A program made the translations under genes and the position numbers. From NCBI GenBank assembly GCA_023417655.1, contig JAEZFD010000040.1:9228-73227 (forward strand): DNA of 64,000 nt. Reading direction: 5' to 3'. A model generated the notes under the pieces. That model was not told the origin of the DNA. It saw only the letters and a list, made by a program, of their open reading frames with translations, and made no database searches. Of this stretch, positions 1-9,269 are shown piece by piece; positions within the stretch are counted from its first letter, which is position 1, and the number at the start of each line of letters is the position of its first letter. The stretch is from Planctomycetota bacterium. Lineage in GTDB: Bacteria; Planctomycetota; Planctomycetia; Planctomycetales; Planctomycetaceae.

Positions 1-194
1 GATTCCTCGGTAAAACCACGAACTTCACCACCGATGCTACCCGGTGTGGCGGCATTTCGGTGAAGTTCTGTCGGGCCAATTCCGGATCGACCAGCCTGGA
101 GGTTCTCCCAGAACTGTTCTTTGCCGATGCCGATCGGTGAAAAGACCCCGATACCGGTAATCGCGATTCTACGCTTCTGTTCTGATGACGTCAT
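1..194 (-). CDS. Beta-ketoacyl-ACP synthase II-like (FabF), N-terminal fragment cut by window edge
   Basis: Reading the minus strand from an ATG at 194 gives MTSSEQKRRIAITGIGVFSP and continues open to the window edge (64 codons). The RRIAITGIGVFSPIG...FWENLQAGRSGI stretch is the typical N-terminal strand-turn-helix of the condensing-enzyme (thiolase) fold of FabF/KAS II proteins, which elongate acyl-ACP with malonyl-ACP in the cytoplasm. The catalytic Cys-His-His lies outside the window, so it could equally be a polyketide or specialised lipid ketosynthase. Translation from 194 is in frame without stops. The gene downstream is not visible. Confidence 0.75.
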   Translation of the reverse strand, partial: MTSSEQKRRIAITGIGVFSPIGIGKEQFWENLQAGRSGIGPTELHRNAATPGSIGGEVRGFTEE

Positions 195-566
195 TTTACA
201 AAATTGGGGCTACGGGCTGCAGACGAAACCCTGGCAATTCTTGCCTTCACGATGTCGCTGCGTCGATCGGCTCTCACAACGAATCATTCCTAATGGAATG
301 ATTCGTTGCTGCTGCCAACAGACCATTCTTCTTGAAAGTCAATCCCATTCGCGAGGGTGGCGAACACTTCCGACATGACGGTCAGGCCGCATCTTGAATC
401 CGGGAATGGCAGTGAATCCCGGATTCGGAAAACGGATGCGGATACCACTCTCTATTGGTTGTCGGCTTTTCAGCCGATCCCCGAATAGCCACACCTTTAA
501 TTACCTTCTTCCCGTATGGGCCGGGTGTCATATTCTGACGAGATTTGCCAACCCTGCAAAGGCCGA
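195..566. other. Intergenic region with two dyads, no supported gene
   Basis: No convincing coding frame. It holds the upstream region of the ketosynthase gene and the 3' side of the ABC permease gene. Two inverted repeats are visible: a perfect 14-bp one at 277-308 and a 10-bp one at 396-426 (GAATCCGGGA / TCCCGGATTC, 11-nt loop). A smaller TCGGCT/AGCCGA hairpin lies near 466-482. None is followed by a clear T-run, so they may be operators or weak terminators. Confidence 0.5.
277..308. repeat. Perfect 14-bp inverted repeat, 4-nt loop
   Basis: CAACGAATCATTCC at 277-290 is followed by TAAT and then by its exact reverse complement at 295-308. It lies 83 bases upstream of the ketosynthase start codon (194, minus strand). 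No T-tract follows on either strand, which argues against a simple intrinsic terminator; an operator for a dimeric regulator of the downstream lipid gene is possible (inference). Confidence 0.6.
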
Positions 567-1655
567 TCAGGACCGTCCCGCTTCACGAAGTCGCGGATCG
601 GTAGCGTCCTGAAGTCCTTCTCCGATCAGGTTATACGCCAAAACCGTCAAAAATACTCCCATCCCAGGAAAGAGAATCAGCCACCAATTGTGATAATTTG
701 CCTGACCTGAACGTAAGAGTTGACCCCAACTCGGGTTCGGCGGTGGAGGCCCAAAGCCGATGTAACTGAGAGCGGTTTCCACGAGGATTGCTCCTGCGAT
801 TCCAAATGTAATCGGCACAAGCACCGGGGCCAAGGCATTTGGCAAAAGGTAGCGGAAAATGATCCTTCCTGAGCCTGCTCCCAGCACCTTGGCGGCGGAA
901 ATGTACTCCATTTGTTTGAGTTTCATGAATTCCCCTCGCGTCAGTCGGGCAATTCCGGTCCAGCCTGTCAGGCCGATCACCGCCATCAGGTGAGTAATGT
1001 TGGGAACCTCTACGAGTGACACCAGCGCAAGGATCAGAATCAGCGTCGGGACGCACATGACGACTTCGATCAGGCGGCTGAGCAGAATGTCGATCCAGCC
1101 TCCGAAATATCCCGCCAGCCCTCCCAATGTGATGCCGATCGCAGCAGCGATTCCCATCGAGACGAAGCCGACGAGCAATGCGGTTCGGGTTCCATGGACC
1201 ATCTGTGCGAAAACGTCATAGCTGCGAGAATCCGTGCCGAACCAGTTCAGCCGGCTCGGCGGACCGCTCTGAGGATTGGCGGGACGCCCGGGAAATTCTC
1301 CTTCAGCGACAGAGCGTTCCGGATCGTTGTAGTTCAGCGGCCAAATGGCCCAACTGTCGGGATCAGTCTCTTTCAGAGTCACGGGATACCGCTTAAAGAA
1401 GGGCGCTCCGGAGAATTTTGCTTCAAATCGAGGGTAGAAGTACCCCAAGCAGGGAAAATAGATCTCCCCCTGATATTTGCAGATGATCGGTTTGGTCCCG
1501 ACGATGACGGGAGAGAGGACCGCCACGACGGCAAGAAAGGTGACGAGTCCCAGCGCCAGCATGGAGAGCCGCCGTCGACGGAACCGTCCCCAAGACTCTG
1601 TCCAGAATCCGGGAGAAGGGGCATCGTTCTTCACTGGGGCTGCCGGTGTATTCAT
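567..1655 (-). CDS. ABC transporter permease, OppC/DppC-like
   Basis: Inner-membrane permease of a peptide/nickel-type ABC importer, 362 aa. A first membrane segment (about 35-53) is followed by a long extracytoplasmic insert (about 55-150, aromatic and Pro-rich), then the five-helix binding-protein-dependent transport domain (about 155-350). The EAA-type loop that contacts the ATPase is EYISAAKVLGAG...RYLLPN. The C-terminus GLQDATDPRLR is typical of DppC/OppC. The insert makes it longer than classic DppC (about 300 aa). It is the last gene of a minus-strand set after the substrate-binding protein and the B-type permease; no ATPase gene is visible here, so a shared or distant ATPase is needed. 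Confidence 0.9.
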   Translation of the reverse strand: MNTPAAPVKNDAPSPGFWTESWGRFRRRRLSMLALGLVTFLAVVAVLSPVIVGTKPIICKYQGEIYFPCLGYFYPRFEAKFSGAPFFKRYPVTLKETDPDSWAIWPLNYNDPERSVAEGEFPGRPANPQSGPPSRLNWFGTDSRSYDVFAQMVHGTRTALLVGFVSMGIAAAIGITLGGLAGYFGGWIDILLSRLIEVVMCVPTLILILALVSLVEVPNITHLMAVIGLTGWTGIARLTRGEFMKLKQMEYISAAKVLGAGSGRIIFRYLLPNALAPVLVPITFGIAGAILVETALSYIGFGPPPPNPSWGQLLRSGQANYHNWWLILFPGMGVFLTVLAYNLIGEGLQDATDPRLREAGRS

Positions 1656-1732
1656 TCGACTCGGGATACTCTGGATGAAAACCGTGGGGCTGATTTACGA
1701 AGGCGGTGTCACGAGCTCGGGGGAAGTCGTTA

Positions 1733-2716
1733 TCAATCGTCGAGCCGAATTCGCGGATCAACGATCGCATACAGGATGTCGGCCAGTAATTGTGCGGCGA
1801 GCGTGATCACTGCAAACATCAGAGTCAGACCCATGATGGTGGGGTAATCTCTTTCCTGAATGGATTCGAACATCTGGCGTCCCATGCCGGGCCAGGTGAA
1901 AATCTGTTCGACAATGATCGAACCACTGAGGAGTGCCGGGAGCATCAATCCCAGCTGCGTGACCAGGGGGATCAGCGTGTTTCGGAAAGCATGTGTCCAG
2001 ATCACGCTGACGGGACTAAGCCCTTTCGCGCGAGCGGTGCGGATGTAATCCTGTCGCAGAACCTCCTGCATATTCGCGCGAATGAACCGGGCGTCATAGG
2101 CCAATCCGCCGTATGTGAAGACCGTGATGGGCATCAGGATGTGTAAAAATAGATCCCAGGTTTTTCCCATCAGGCTCAGCTGTTCAAAGTTGTCGCTCGT
2201 CATTCCATACAGCGGAAGCAGTTTCCAGTGGACGGCAAACAACAGCTGAAGAAACAGCGCTGCGACGAAGGATGGGAACGAGTAAAGCATGTACAGGATC
2301 GTACTGAGAACCCGTTCATCCGGACGGCCATCTCTGGCACTGCAATACAGTCCGAGGGGAATCGACAGCAGATAGCTCAGGATCATCGCCGGTACTGACA
2401 GCAGAAGGGTCGGACCGATTCTGTCGCCAATGATCTTCGTGACGGGTTGCTTCCGTGAGAACGAATTTCCAAGGTCGCCCTGGAAGACGTTCTGCATCCA
2501 CTGCACGTAGGCGAGTGGCCACGGCTTGTCGAGGCCATAGGCGGCTTCAAGCTCTTTGATCCGCTTCGGGGTCATCTGCTTGGACGGATCTGTTTCCGCC
2601 ATGTTGACCGTCAGCGGAGTGCCAGGCATGTTCCGTATCAAGGCAAAGATCACGAATGTGATCAGAAAGAGCGTCATTGCCCCAATTGCCAGGCGTCGAA
2701 TCAGATACGTCAGCAT
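1733..2716 (-). CDS. ABC transporter permease, OppB/DppB-like
   Basis: 327-aa permease with the DppB/OppB layout: N-terminal MLTYLIRRLAIGAMTLFLIT helix, a periplasmic loop with the TVNM...GLDKPWPLAYVQW region, then the transport domain with the EAA-type loop DYIRTARAKGLSP...HAFRNTLIP and the C-terminal signature VDPRIRLDD. It would form a heterodimer with the permease encoded 77 bases downstream and move peptides or similar solutes inward. The substrate cannot be read from sequence; planctomycete paralogs of this set are common. The start ATG gives a normal DppB N-terminus. Confidence 0.92.
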   Translation of the reverse strand: MLTYLIRRLAIGAMTLFLITFVIFALIRNMPGTPLTVNMAETDPSKQMTPKRIKELEAAYGLDKPWPLAYVQWMQNVFQGDLGNSFSRKQPVTKIIGDRIGPTLLLSVPAMILSYLLSIPLGLYCSARDGRPDERVLSTILYMLYSFPSFVAALFLQLLFAVHWKLLPLYGMTSDNFEQLSLMGKTWDLFLHILMPITVFTYGGLAYDARFIRANMQEVLRQDYIRTARAKGLSPVSVIWTHAFRNTLIPLVTQLGLMLPALLSGSIIVEQIFTWPGMGRQMFESIQERDYPTIMGLTLMFAVITLAAQLLADILYAIVDPRIRLDD

Positions 2717-2968
2717 GTCACGCTCATCTGGTCTCCCTGCCCGCCGAGCGTTGGGCTTCGACGGGGATTATGGAGAATGGTCGACTGGAACTCTGAAATC
2801 CTTCTCAGGAGACTCACTGCATTTCCGGGCTCGCCGATACGGCTCTATTGACTCGACGGATGGCGCTTCAGGTGTGAACCGTCTCGGCTTCCATTAAATC
2901 AATTCGCGAGGCCGCATTGGAAGATCGGAGGGGCTGAGCGGGATCAGCCCCTGCTATCGATGCCAACC

Positions 2969-4900
2969 TTATGGGGTTGCCACTGACCAGATCGAACCGA
3001 AGCCGGGGCTGTAGTGGTACGGCCCTCGTGGGGAGAACATGTATCCCCGCAGCTTCTTGTTGAACGCATAGAACGAACTGCGGTAGTACAGCCATGTGTA
3101 AGGCTGTTCTTCCCACAGAATTTCATCAATCTCTCGATAGATCTCGGCCCGTTTTTCCTGCTTCATTTCCTTCAGTGCTTTGGCGAACAGTTCGTCCACT
3201 TTGGCATTGGAGAAGTTGGTGTAGTTGCGGCTTTCACCGGTCTTCCACAGGTTTTCAGTGGTGGAAGGGTCGGTCCCTGTTCCCCAGCCGCCGAACATGG
3301 CCTGGAACTTTCGATCCTGAGCGAGCTGCTGCATCACGGTGAATTCTGTCGGCTTCACGTTACATACGATTCCGATCTGACTCAGGCTTTCCCGCAACGA
3401 CGAGCAGATGTCAACACGCGACTGATCGTTGGAGCACATGATGCTGAACTCGAATTTCACCTTCGATCCGTTGATCGTCTTGTCCAGAACTCCGTCGCCG
3501 TCGGTATCCGCCCAGCCGGCCTCTTTCAGCAGTTCCTGAGCTTTCTGCAGGTCCTGCTTGTATGGTGTGCGTGGCTTCAGCGGCGCGGCCCAATTGCCTT
3601 CCGGGAATTCGCCGGTCGCTTGCTCATACAGACCGTAACAGAGCTTGTTGAGAATCTGGTCGTAGTTGACTGCGTAAGACATTGCCTTCCGGACGCGAAC
3701 GTCACTGAAGTATGGAGTCTTGATGTTCCAGCCGAAGTAGAAGTAGACCCACTCGACTCCGCGAACCTTGGTGTTCAGTCGGTAGAATTTGTCGTCTCCG
3801 GTCTGCTCGACCCATTCGCGTGGCTGGAGGGCCATCTCATTGAGCAGTCCGTCGTTCAGAGCGAGTCGGGCCGTGTTGCGGTCTTCCATCACGCGGAAGC
3901 GGATCAGCCGGTAGTACGGCTTTTCACGAATCTGTTTGCCATCTTTCATGTACCAGTCTTCGCGCCGCTCCAGCACAATCTCCTGACCTTTAGCGCGACG
4001 CAGAATTTTGTACTGACCGCCGACGACAGGATTCTGTTCCTGCTTCTGGTGATAGCTCGTTGTCACCAGAGAGGCATCTTCTTTGACCGACTTTTCATAG
4101 ATGTGCTTTGGAATAATTGGGAAGTTACAGTTCCAGACGTTCGTCGCCAGTGCTTCCTTGTGGAAGATGACGAACGTGTGCTTGTCGTAGGCCTTAACCC
4201 AGCGGAGCTTGTCCGTGCCGGTCCGGACTGCTGGGACCGGGACATCCGGATTCATGATCGTCTGAAATGAGAACTCGACATCATAGGCCGTGATGGGGGT
4301 GCCATCTGACCAGACGAGGTCATCCCGAATGACGACTTTGTCATAAAGCAGGTCTTTGCTGGTCTGCCAGGAGACCACGGTTTCGCTCGGGGCAAACGGC
4401 TCCATATTCCAGTCGAAGCTGAAGAAGCCGATGCCGGTCAGGCTGTTAACGTCGTTATCCGACGTGGAGCTGGCGAGAATGGGGTTCGTCGAGTTGATAT
4501 CCCCGTTGAGATGCCGATTGATCTCGGCATCGAAGTTCGCATCTTTCTCTGCGGCGGGAGCCCGACTTAGAGCATTGAGTATCTTTTCATTGTCCGCGGT
4601 GCTGGTGTTCTTCAGTTGAAGAGCGGCTTCTGCGGTTTCGGTCTGCGGGTGCTTCGCAAGCAGCTCGTTATACCGATCCATGATGTTGATGACGGGCTGA
4701 GATTCCCATTCCGCCTTCGCATCCAGTTCTTCGAGCGTCGGGGCAGTGAATGGTTCGAGACCTTCAGGAGCGTCTCCATCGGTGGAGGCCGTAGAACCTG
4801 ATCCTCCCTTTTTGTAGTCGGGTGCCGTTGGGCAGCCGCTCAGAGTGAACGACATGATTCCACAAGCGGCAACGAGGAGGAGGTTTCGACTCACCATCAT
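2969..4900 (-). CDS. Peptide ABC transporter substrate-binding lipoprotein (SBP family 5)
   Basis: 643-aa extracytoplasmic solute-binding protein. The start chosen (tandem ATG-ATG at 4900/4897) is preceded by AAAGGAAG at a good distance and yields a lipoprotein signal peptide: hydrophobic core, then lipobox LSGC with the Cys to be lipidated. The mature N-terminus is Gly/Ser-rich. The SBP_bac_5 body shows family marks such as VIRDDLVWSDGTPITAYDVEFSF, VRKAMSYAVNYDQI and LAQDRKFQAMFGGWGTGTDP. An extra N-terminal region of about 130 residues with helical character precedes the core, making it longer than DppA (about 535 aa). It is first in the transport set, 252 bases before the B-type permease. 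Confidence 0.9.
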   Translation of the reverse strand: MMVSRNLLLVAACGIMSFTLSGCPTAPDYKKGGSGSTASTDGDAPEGLEPFTAPTLEELDAKAEWESQPVINIMDRYNELLAKHPQTETAEAALQLKNTSTADNEKILNALSRAPAAEKDANFDAEINRHLNGDINSTNPILASSTSDNDVNSLTGIGFFSFDWNMEPFAPSETVVSWQTSKDLLYDKVVIRDDLVWSDGTPITAYDVEFSFQTIMNPDVPVPAVRTGTDKLRWVKAYDKHTFVIFHKEALATNVWNCNFPIIPKHIYEKSVKEDASLVTTSYHQKQEQNPVVGGQYKILRRAKGQEIVLERREDWYMKDGKQIREKPYYRLIRFRVMEDRNTARLALNDGLLNEMALQPREWVEQTGDDKFYRLNTKVRGVEWVYFYFGWNIKTPYFSDVRVRKAMSYAVNYDQILNKLCYGLYEQATGEFPEGNWAAPLKPRTPYKQDLQKAQELLKEAGWADTDGDGVLDKTINGSKVKFEFSIMCSNDQSRVDICSSLRESLSQIGIVCNVKPTEFTVMQQLAQDRKFQAMFGGWGTGTDPSTTENLWKTGESRNYTNFSNAKVDELFAKALKEMKQEKRAEIYREIDEILWEEQPYTWLYYRSSFYAFNKKLRGYMFSPRGPYHYSPGFGSIWSVATP

Positions 4901-5354
4901 CCGTTCAGCTTCCTTTGCATGAAGGGCGAAGCACCACATCTGCCAGCCTGGCCGCAATCAACTTGCGTGCCATGCGTGCTGGTCAAACTCCGTGTGCCGG
5001 ATTGTGTCAAACATCACTGCCGTCGGCAAGAGGCAATGATTGTAGGAGTTGCGTGAATTGTGAGGCACTGGCGATTTCATTCGGGTTGGCGGGCTCCCCT
5101 GCTGTGCGGTGTGACACTTCCGCGCGTAAACGGGGCTCAGGATGACTCCTGAAAGTGTCCGGGGAGTGCTGTTGAATCGATTTTCCTGATTTTGGGCCTG
5201 CGGAATTCTGACAGGAGCCTTGCTTCGAAATGACATTCACATGGAGGAGAGCGTACACTTTCGGAGTCTCGTTCAGTGTGCTGTCGCTTTCGCGATGCCT
5301 GACGGGCTCCCTGTGACTTTCCAGCATCCTTTCATTTGGTTCAGGTTTCCGTCC
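4901..5354. other. Divergent intergenic region, no supported gene
   Basis: Lies between the transporter lipoprotein (minus) and the glycosyltransferase (plus) and should hold both promoters. No strong -10/-35 pair, hairpin or coding frame could be defended by eye. Open frames here are extensions of the flanking genes with no family features. Confidence 0.4.
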
Positions 5355-6191
5355 ATGTCCTCGACCGGCCTTCCTGCGACTCAGCATGCCCCCTACACCA
5401 AGGCATGGTACGAAAACATGAGGGATCTGATGGGGGAAGGAGCTTGTCGCCAGCTGGGAATTTACGCCGTTCCTGAGGAGTTCGTCCTCTCGGTCGTCAT
5501 TCCGGTTTACAATGAACTCAATACCCTTCCCGTCCTGCTCGAACGGGTGAGAGCGGTTCCCCTGAAAAAGGAAATCGTGCTCATCGATGATATGAGCAAA
5601 GATGGGACGCGCGATCTGCTGAAGGACTACGCGGAGCGTGAATGGAACGACCCGATGAACAAGATCGTCGTCGTCTTCCATGAAAAGAATCAGGGAAAAG
5701 GAGCCGCGGTCAAAACAGGATTCGGAATCGCGAGCGGCGATGCCATCATCATTCAGGACGCCGATCTGGAATACGATCCCGCTGAAATCCCCCGCTTGCT
5801 GCAGCCGATCGTCGAAGGTCGAGCTGACGTGGTTTTTGGCAGTCGTTTTCTGGGAGATCAGCCGCACCGGGTGCTTTACTTCTGGCATTATGTCGGCAAC
5901 AAGGTGCTGACGACGCTGTCGAATTGCTTCACCAATCTCAATCTGACCGATATGGAAACCTGCTACAAGCTCTTCCGTCGGGACGTGATTCAGCGGATCC
6001 AACCCAAGCTGGTCCAGAACCGTTTTGGAATTGAACCGGAGATGACGGCACGGGTCGCACGCCTTCGCTGTCGCATCTTTGAGATGTCGATCAGCTATGA
6101 CGGCCGGACCTATGCACAAGGAAAGAAGATTGGCGCAAAGGACGGCTTTCAGGCTCTGTGGTGTATCGTGCGATACGGGCTTGCCGACTAG
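5355..6191 (+). CDS. Family 2 glycosyltransferase (dolichol-phosphate-mannosyltransferase-like)
   Basis: Cytoplasmic or membrane-associated sugar transferase, 278 aa from the ATG at 5355 (MSSTGLPATQ). The GT-A domain begins at about residue 44 with FVLSVVIPVYNELNTLPVLLERV, followed by EIVLIDDMSKDGT, the DXD-type metal site QDADLEYDP and the acceptor region GSRFLGDQPHRVLYFWHYVGN. The ending KDGFQALWCIVRYGL is seen in polyprenyl-phosphate-linked GT2 proteins. No C-terminal membrane helices are present, unlike ArnC/GtrB. In-frame ATGs upstream (5220, 5241, 5295) give N-terminal extensions without family resemblance, so the later start is preferred; no clear ribosome site marks it. Confidence 0.85.
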   Translation: MSSTGLPATQHAPYTKAWYENMRDLMGEGACRQLGIYAVPEEFVLSVVIPVYNELNTLPVLLERVRAVPLKKEIVLIDDMSKDGTRDLLKDYAEREWNDPMNKIVVVFHEKNQGKGAAVKTGFGIASGDAIIIQDADLEYDPAEIPRLLQPIVEGRADVVFGSRFLGDQPHRVLYFWHYVGNKVLTTLSNCFTNLNLTDMETCYKLFRRDVIQRIQPKLVQNRFGIEPEMTARVARLRCRIFEMSISYDGRTYAQGKKIGAKDGFQALWCIVRYGLAD

Positions 6192-6319
6192 ATCGCCCCC
6201 TGTTTGGAGTAGTCAATCCTCCATCAGCGCGTCATGATACGAGCATGACTCGGCACGACGTGCGAGGCGAAGCAGCGCAGGCGTCCCGAGGTTCTCCCGG
6301 TCTCCTGACAGAAAGCCGC

Positions 6320-7654
6320 ATGATGTCCCACCTGTCTCGCCGCTCCTTCCTGAAAACTGCTGCCATCGGCGGGCTTGCCCTGCCTGCTCTCGTGCGATCA
6401 CCGGCCTACGCGGCCGCGAATGAAAAATTGAATCTTGCCGCGGTCGGCGTTGGCGGCAAAGGCTGGTCGGACCTCACTTCAATCGCAGCCAGCCCACACG
6501 TCAATGTTGTCGCGATTTGCGATATTGATGAAAGCAAGGACTTTCTGGGGCGCGCCGCAGAAAAGTATCCCAAGGCGAAACGCTTCACTGATTGGCGGAA
6601 GGTGCTGGAAGAGTCCGGGATCGACGCCGTGCAGGTTTCGACCCCAGACCACATGCACGCTCCCATTTCACTGGCAGCCATGGCTCTCGGGAAGCATGTC
6701 TACTGTCAGAAGCCGCTGACACACACGGTCTTCGAAGCCCGTGCGATGCAGGATGCCGCTGCGAAGGCAAAAGTCGTCACGCAGATGGGAAATCAGATTC
6801 AGTCCCATCAGTTCTATCGTACTGCCACTCAGCTGGTGCATGACGGCGCGATCGGAAAGGTGAAAGAAGTTCACTCCTGGCAAGCTGGTAACCCCAGCTG
6901 GCGGAAGTGGACCGATCGTCCTGCCGGCAGCGATCCGGTTCCGGCCGGAGTTCACTGGGATAACTGGCTCGGGGTGGCTCCAGAGCGTCCATTCAAAACC
7001 GGTGTCTATCACGCCTTCAACTGGCGGAACTGGCAGGATTTTGGAACGGGTCAGCTTGGCGACTTCGGTTGCCACATTCTCGATCCTGTCTTCACAAGTC
7101 TGAAGTTGACGGCCCCGCTTTCTATGGCTGCGAAGGCACCAGAATTCGGCAACGAAGCCTGGCCGACGAGCACGAATGTGGAGTACGTCTTCCCAGCGAC
7201 CGAATACACCGTTGGTCCCACGATCAAGGTGACTTGGCATGACGGAGCGGGACAGATTCCAGCCCCGGAAAGTGTCGGTCTCCCCGCCGGTGCGAAGCTG
7301 CCTGCCGCCGGATCAATTCTGATCGGCGAAAAAGGCTCGCTGGTGATTCCACACGTGGCGGCCCCCCGGTTGTATCCCGAAGAGAAGTTCGCGGAATTCA
7401 AGTTCCCTGAAGTGGCTGCCCGAGATCACTACATCACTTGGGCAGATGCCTGCCGTGGTGAAGGACATACAACCTCGTTGTTCAGCTACTCCGGTCCACT
7501 GACCGAGACAGTGCTGCTCGGAACGATCGCGATCCGACTGCCAGGCGAGAAGCTGGAATGGGACGCAAAGGGGCTCTCCTTCAAGAACTCTTCGAAGGCC
7601 AATCAGTGGTTGAGCAAGCCGTATCGCAAGGGATGGGAACTGACCAAGGTTTAA
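6320..7654 (+). CDS. Tat-exported Gfo/Idh/MocA family oxidoreductase
   Basis: 444-aa NAD(P)-dependent dehydrogenase-fold protein. The start ATG-ATG at 6320/6323 gives a twin-arginine signal, SRRSFLKTAAIGGLALPAL...AYA, so export across the cytoplasmic membrane is likely. The Rossmann part shows NLAAVGVGGKGWSDL and VAICDIDE; the Gfo/Idh/MocA hallmark follows as YCQKPLTHTVFEARAM (EKP variant QKP with the catalytic-site Lys). The C-terminal half is the alpha/beta domain. Secreted members are strongly expanded in planctomycetes and often act on sugars or sugar acids; substrate unknown. A strong hairpin terminator follows at 7711-7747. Confidence 0.9.
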   Translation: MMSHLSRRSFLKTAAIGGLALPALVRSPAYAAANEKLNLAAVGVGGKGWSDLTSIAASPHVNVVAICDIDESKDFLGRAAEKYPKAKRFTDWRKVLEESGIDAVQVSTPDHMHAPISLAAMALGKHVYCQKPLTHTVFEARAMQDAAAKAKVVTQMGNQIQSHQFYRTATQLVHDGAIGKVKEVHSWQAGNPSWRKWTDRPAGSDPVPAGVHWDNWLGVAPERPFKTGVYHAFNWRNWQDFGTGQLGDFGCHILDPVFTSLKLTAPLSMAAKAPEFGNEAWPTSTNVEYVFPATEYTVGPTIKVTWHDGAGQIPAPESVGLPAGAKLPAAGSILIGEKGSLVIPHVAAPRLYPEEKFAEFKFPEVAARDHYITWADACRGEGHTTSLFSYSGPLTETVLLGTIAIRLPGEKLEWDAKGLSFKNSSKANQWLSKPYRKGWELTKV

Positions 7655-7710
7655 CCCGCATTGCTCTTCCGACAGCCGCGAAACGCGTCTCAGTCGGCAC
7701 TGACAAATGA

Positions 7711-7747
7711 AGAGAGGCCTTCACTCATATTGGGTGAAGGCCTCTTT
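7711..7747. terminator. Bidirectional intrinsic terminator
   Basis: AGAGGCCTTCAC (7713-7724) pairs perfectly with GTGAAGGCCTCT (7734-7745) around a 9-nt loop, with a TTTC tail on the plus strand. It sits between the convergent oxidoreductase (plus) and hydrolase (minus) genes. Confidence 0.8.
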
Positions 7748-7798
7748 CGTTGGATGCTTCAGAACGCACACTGGCAATTCTGTGCGAGACCTGAACCT

Positions 7799-8623
7799 TT
7801 ACTTTCTGCGGATGAAGGCCAGCAGGTCGGCGTTGACGGTTTTCTTGTGTGTCGAGCAGAGACCATGTGGTGCTCCGTCGTAAACCTTCAGAACCGCATT
7901 AGAGAGCAGTTTTACGGATTTCAGCGCGGAGGCTTCGATCGGGACAATCTGATCGTCATCACCATGCAGGATCAAAGTGGGGATGTCGATCTTCTTCAGG
8001 TCTTCTGTGAAGTCGGTTTCAGAGAAAGCCTTAATGCAGTCAATGACCCCTTTGAAGCCTGCCTGCATTCCCTGTCGCCAGAAGGAATCTTTGAGACCTT
8101 GAGAGACCTTGGCCCCTTTGCGATTCGCCCCGAAGAATGGCTCTGTCAGATCCTGAAAGAACTGTGACCGGTCAGAAAGCACGTTCTGACGAATCTCGTC
8201 AAATGTCTCGATTGGCTGACCTTCTGGATTCTCTGGGGTCTTTAGCATCAACGGCGGGACGGCACCAATTAACACTGCCTTGGCGGCTCGGCTCGTTCCG
8301 TGACGTGCAAGATAACGGACCACTTCTCCGCCGCCGGTTGAATGCCCGACGTGGATGGCATCCTTCAGGTCGAGGGCATTGACGAGATCCGCCAGGTCGT
8401 CGGCATAAGTGTCCATGTCATTCCCGTTCCATGGCTGATCGGAACGGCCATGACCGCGACGGTCATGCGCAATGCAGCGATACCCCTGCTCTCCTAAAAA
8501 GACCATCTGATCTTCCCAGGCATCCGCTGACAGCGGCCAGCCGTGACTGAAAACGATCGGTTGCCCTGAGCCCCAATCCTTATAGTAGATCTGCGTGCCA
8601 TCCTTTGTTGTGATGAAGCTCAT
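7799..8623 (-). CDS. Alpha/beta hydrolase (non-heme chloroperoxidase/arylesterase-like)
   Basis: Soluble serine hydrolase, 274 aa from MSFITTKDGTQIYYKDWG (AGGATC upstream of the ATG). Landmarks in order: oxyanion-hole strand PIVFSHGWPLSADAWEDQM, HDRRGHGRSDQPW, nucleophile elbow GHSTGGGEV (Ser), acid in LILHGDDDQIVP (Asp) and the His in GAPHG near the end. This is the pattern of cofactor-free haloperoxidase-type esterases, which hydrolyse small esters and can form peracids; the natural substrate is not predictable. An upstream in-frame start at 8692 would add 23 residues with no family match. Confidence 0.9.
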   Translation of the reverse strand: MSFITTKDGTQIYYKDWGSGQPIVFSHGWPLSADAWEDQMVFLGEQGYRCIAHDRRGHGRSDQPWNGNDMDTYADDLADLVNALDLKDAIHVGHSTGGGEVVRYLARHGTSRAAKAVLIGAVPPLMLKTPENPEGQPIETFDEIRQNVLSDRSQFFQDLTEPFFGANRKGAKVSQGLKDSFWRQGMQAGFKGVIDCIKAFSETDFTEDLKKIDIPTLILHGDDDQIVPIEASALKSVKLLSNAVLKVYDGAPHGLCSTHKKTVNADLLAFIRRK

Positions 8624-8798
8624 CCGGTAGATCCTGCTTGAAGTGAAGCTGTCGATGGGTTGAATCAGTTCAAGTCGCGTTGAGTGGTTCAAGTTTCGTA
8701 ATGTGACTACGGAATTTGTTGTCTTGAGACCGTTTGTTCCCCGACGATATCACCACTTTGCAACTGGTCTATCGGCGGAATCAGGGGAGTGAAGCGAA

Positions 8799-9080
8799 AT
8801 GGAATCATCGAATCCCCCGCACCTCCTGCTTCGCCGACTCTCGCTGGCTGCGCTGCTGGTGCAGATTCCGATTCTCGCCGTCGTCGCATTCGGAGATTTC
8901 GGGTTTTATTTCCCGGGAGCGATGGGATCCTACCAGCACTTTGTGACTTGGGTTCTGTTTGCCGTCATTACACTGCTTTTCGGCCTGATGACCGGAGTCG
9001 GTTCGTCAAGTTGGGGCCTTGTGGGCAGTCATCTAGCGGTGTTTGTAATGGCAGTGGGAGTTGTCCTCTGCTTCAAATGA
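8799..9080 (+). CDS. Small three-TM membrane protein, unknown function
   Basis: 93 aa. Three hydrophobic segments are visible: SLAALLVQIPILAVVAFGDF (about 15-33), FVTWVLFAVITLLFGLM (about 48-64) and GLVGSHLAVFVMAVGVVLCF (about 73-92). The short basic N-terminus (LLRRL) suggests an inside start. No family is recognised. It stands alone, divergent from the hydrolase and upstream of the nucleoside hydrolase with a 189-base gap. It could be a non-coding frame, but the coherent TM pattern and third-position bias support a gene. Confidence 0.6.
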   Translation: MESSNPPHLLLRRLSLAALLVQIPILAVVAFGDFGFYFPGAMGSYQHFVTWVLFAVITLLFGLMTGVGSSSWGLVGSHLAVFVMAVGVVLCFK

Positions 9081-9269
9081 TACTGATGCATTCGGGCTGA
9101 CAATTTTGCAAACCTCGAAGGTTCAGGAGGAAATCTCTTGAGCGCGCGGTAAAATGGACAGCGGCAGGACACCAGATTCGAGCGGGGCAAAAGGCTGGCC
9201 GCTGGAAGCTGGGAACTCCTGAAATCAGCCGGCATTCGGCTTCATCGAGACCAGCGATCGGGCGGCGAC

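Noticed and set aside
3014..4270. Long plus-strand open frame (418 codons)
   Set aside because: Antisense to the substrate-binding lipoprotein, whose family motifs are clear; shadow in GC-rich DNA.
5007..6119. Long open frame on the minus strand (370 codons)
   Set aside because: It is antisense to the glycosyltransferase; the plus-strand frame carries clear GT2 motifs and this one has none.
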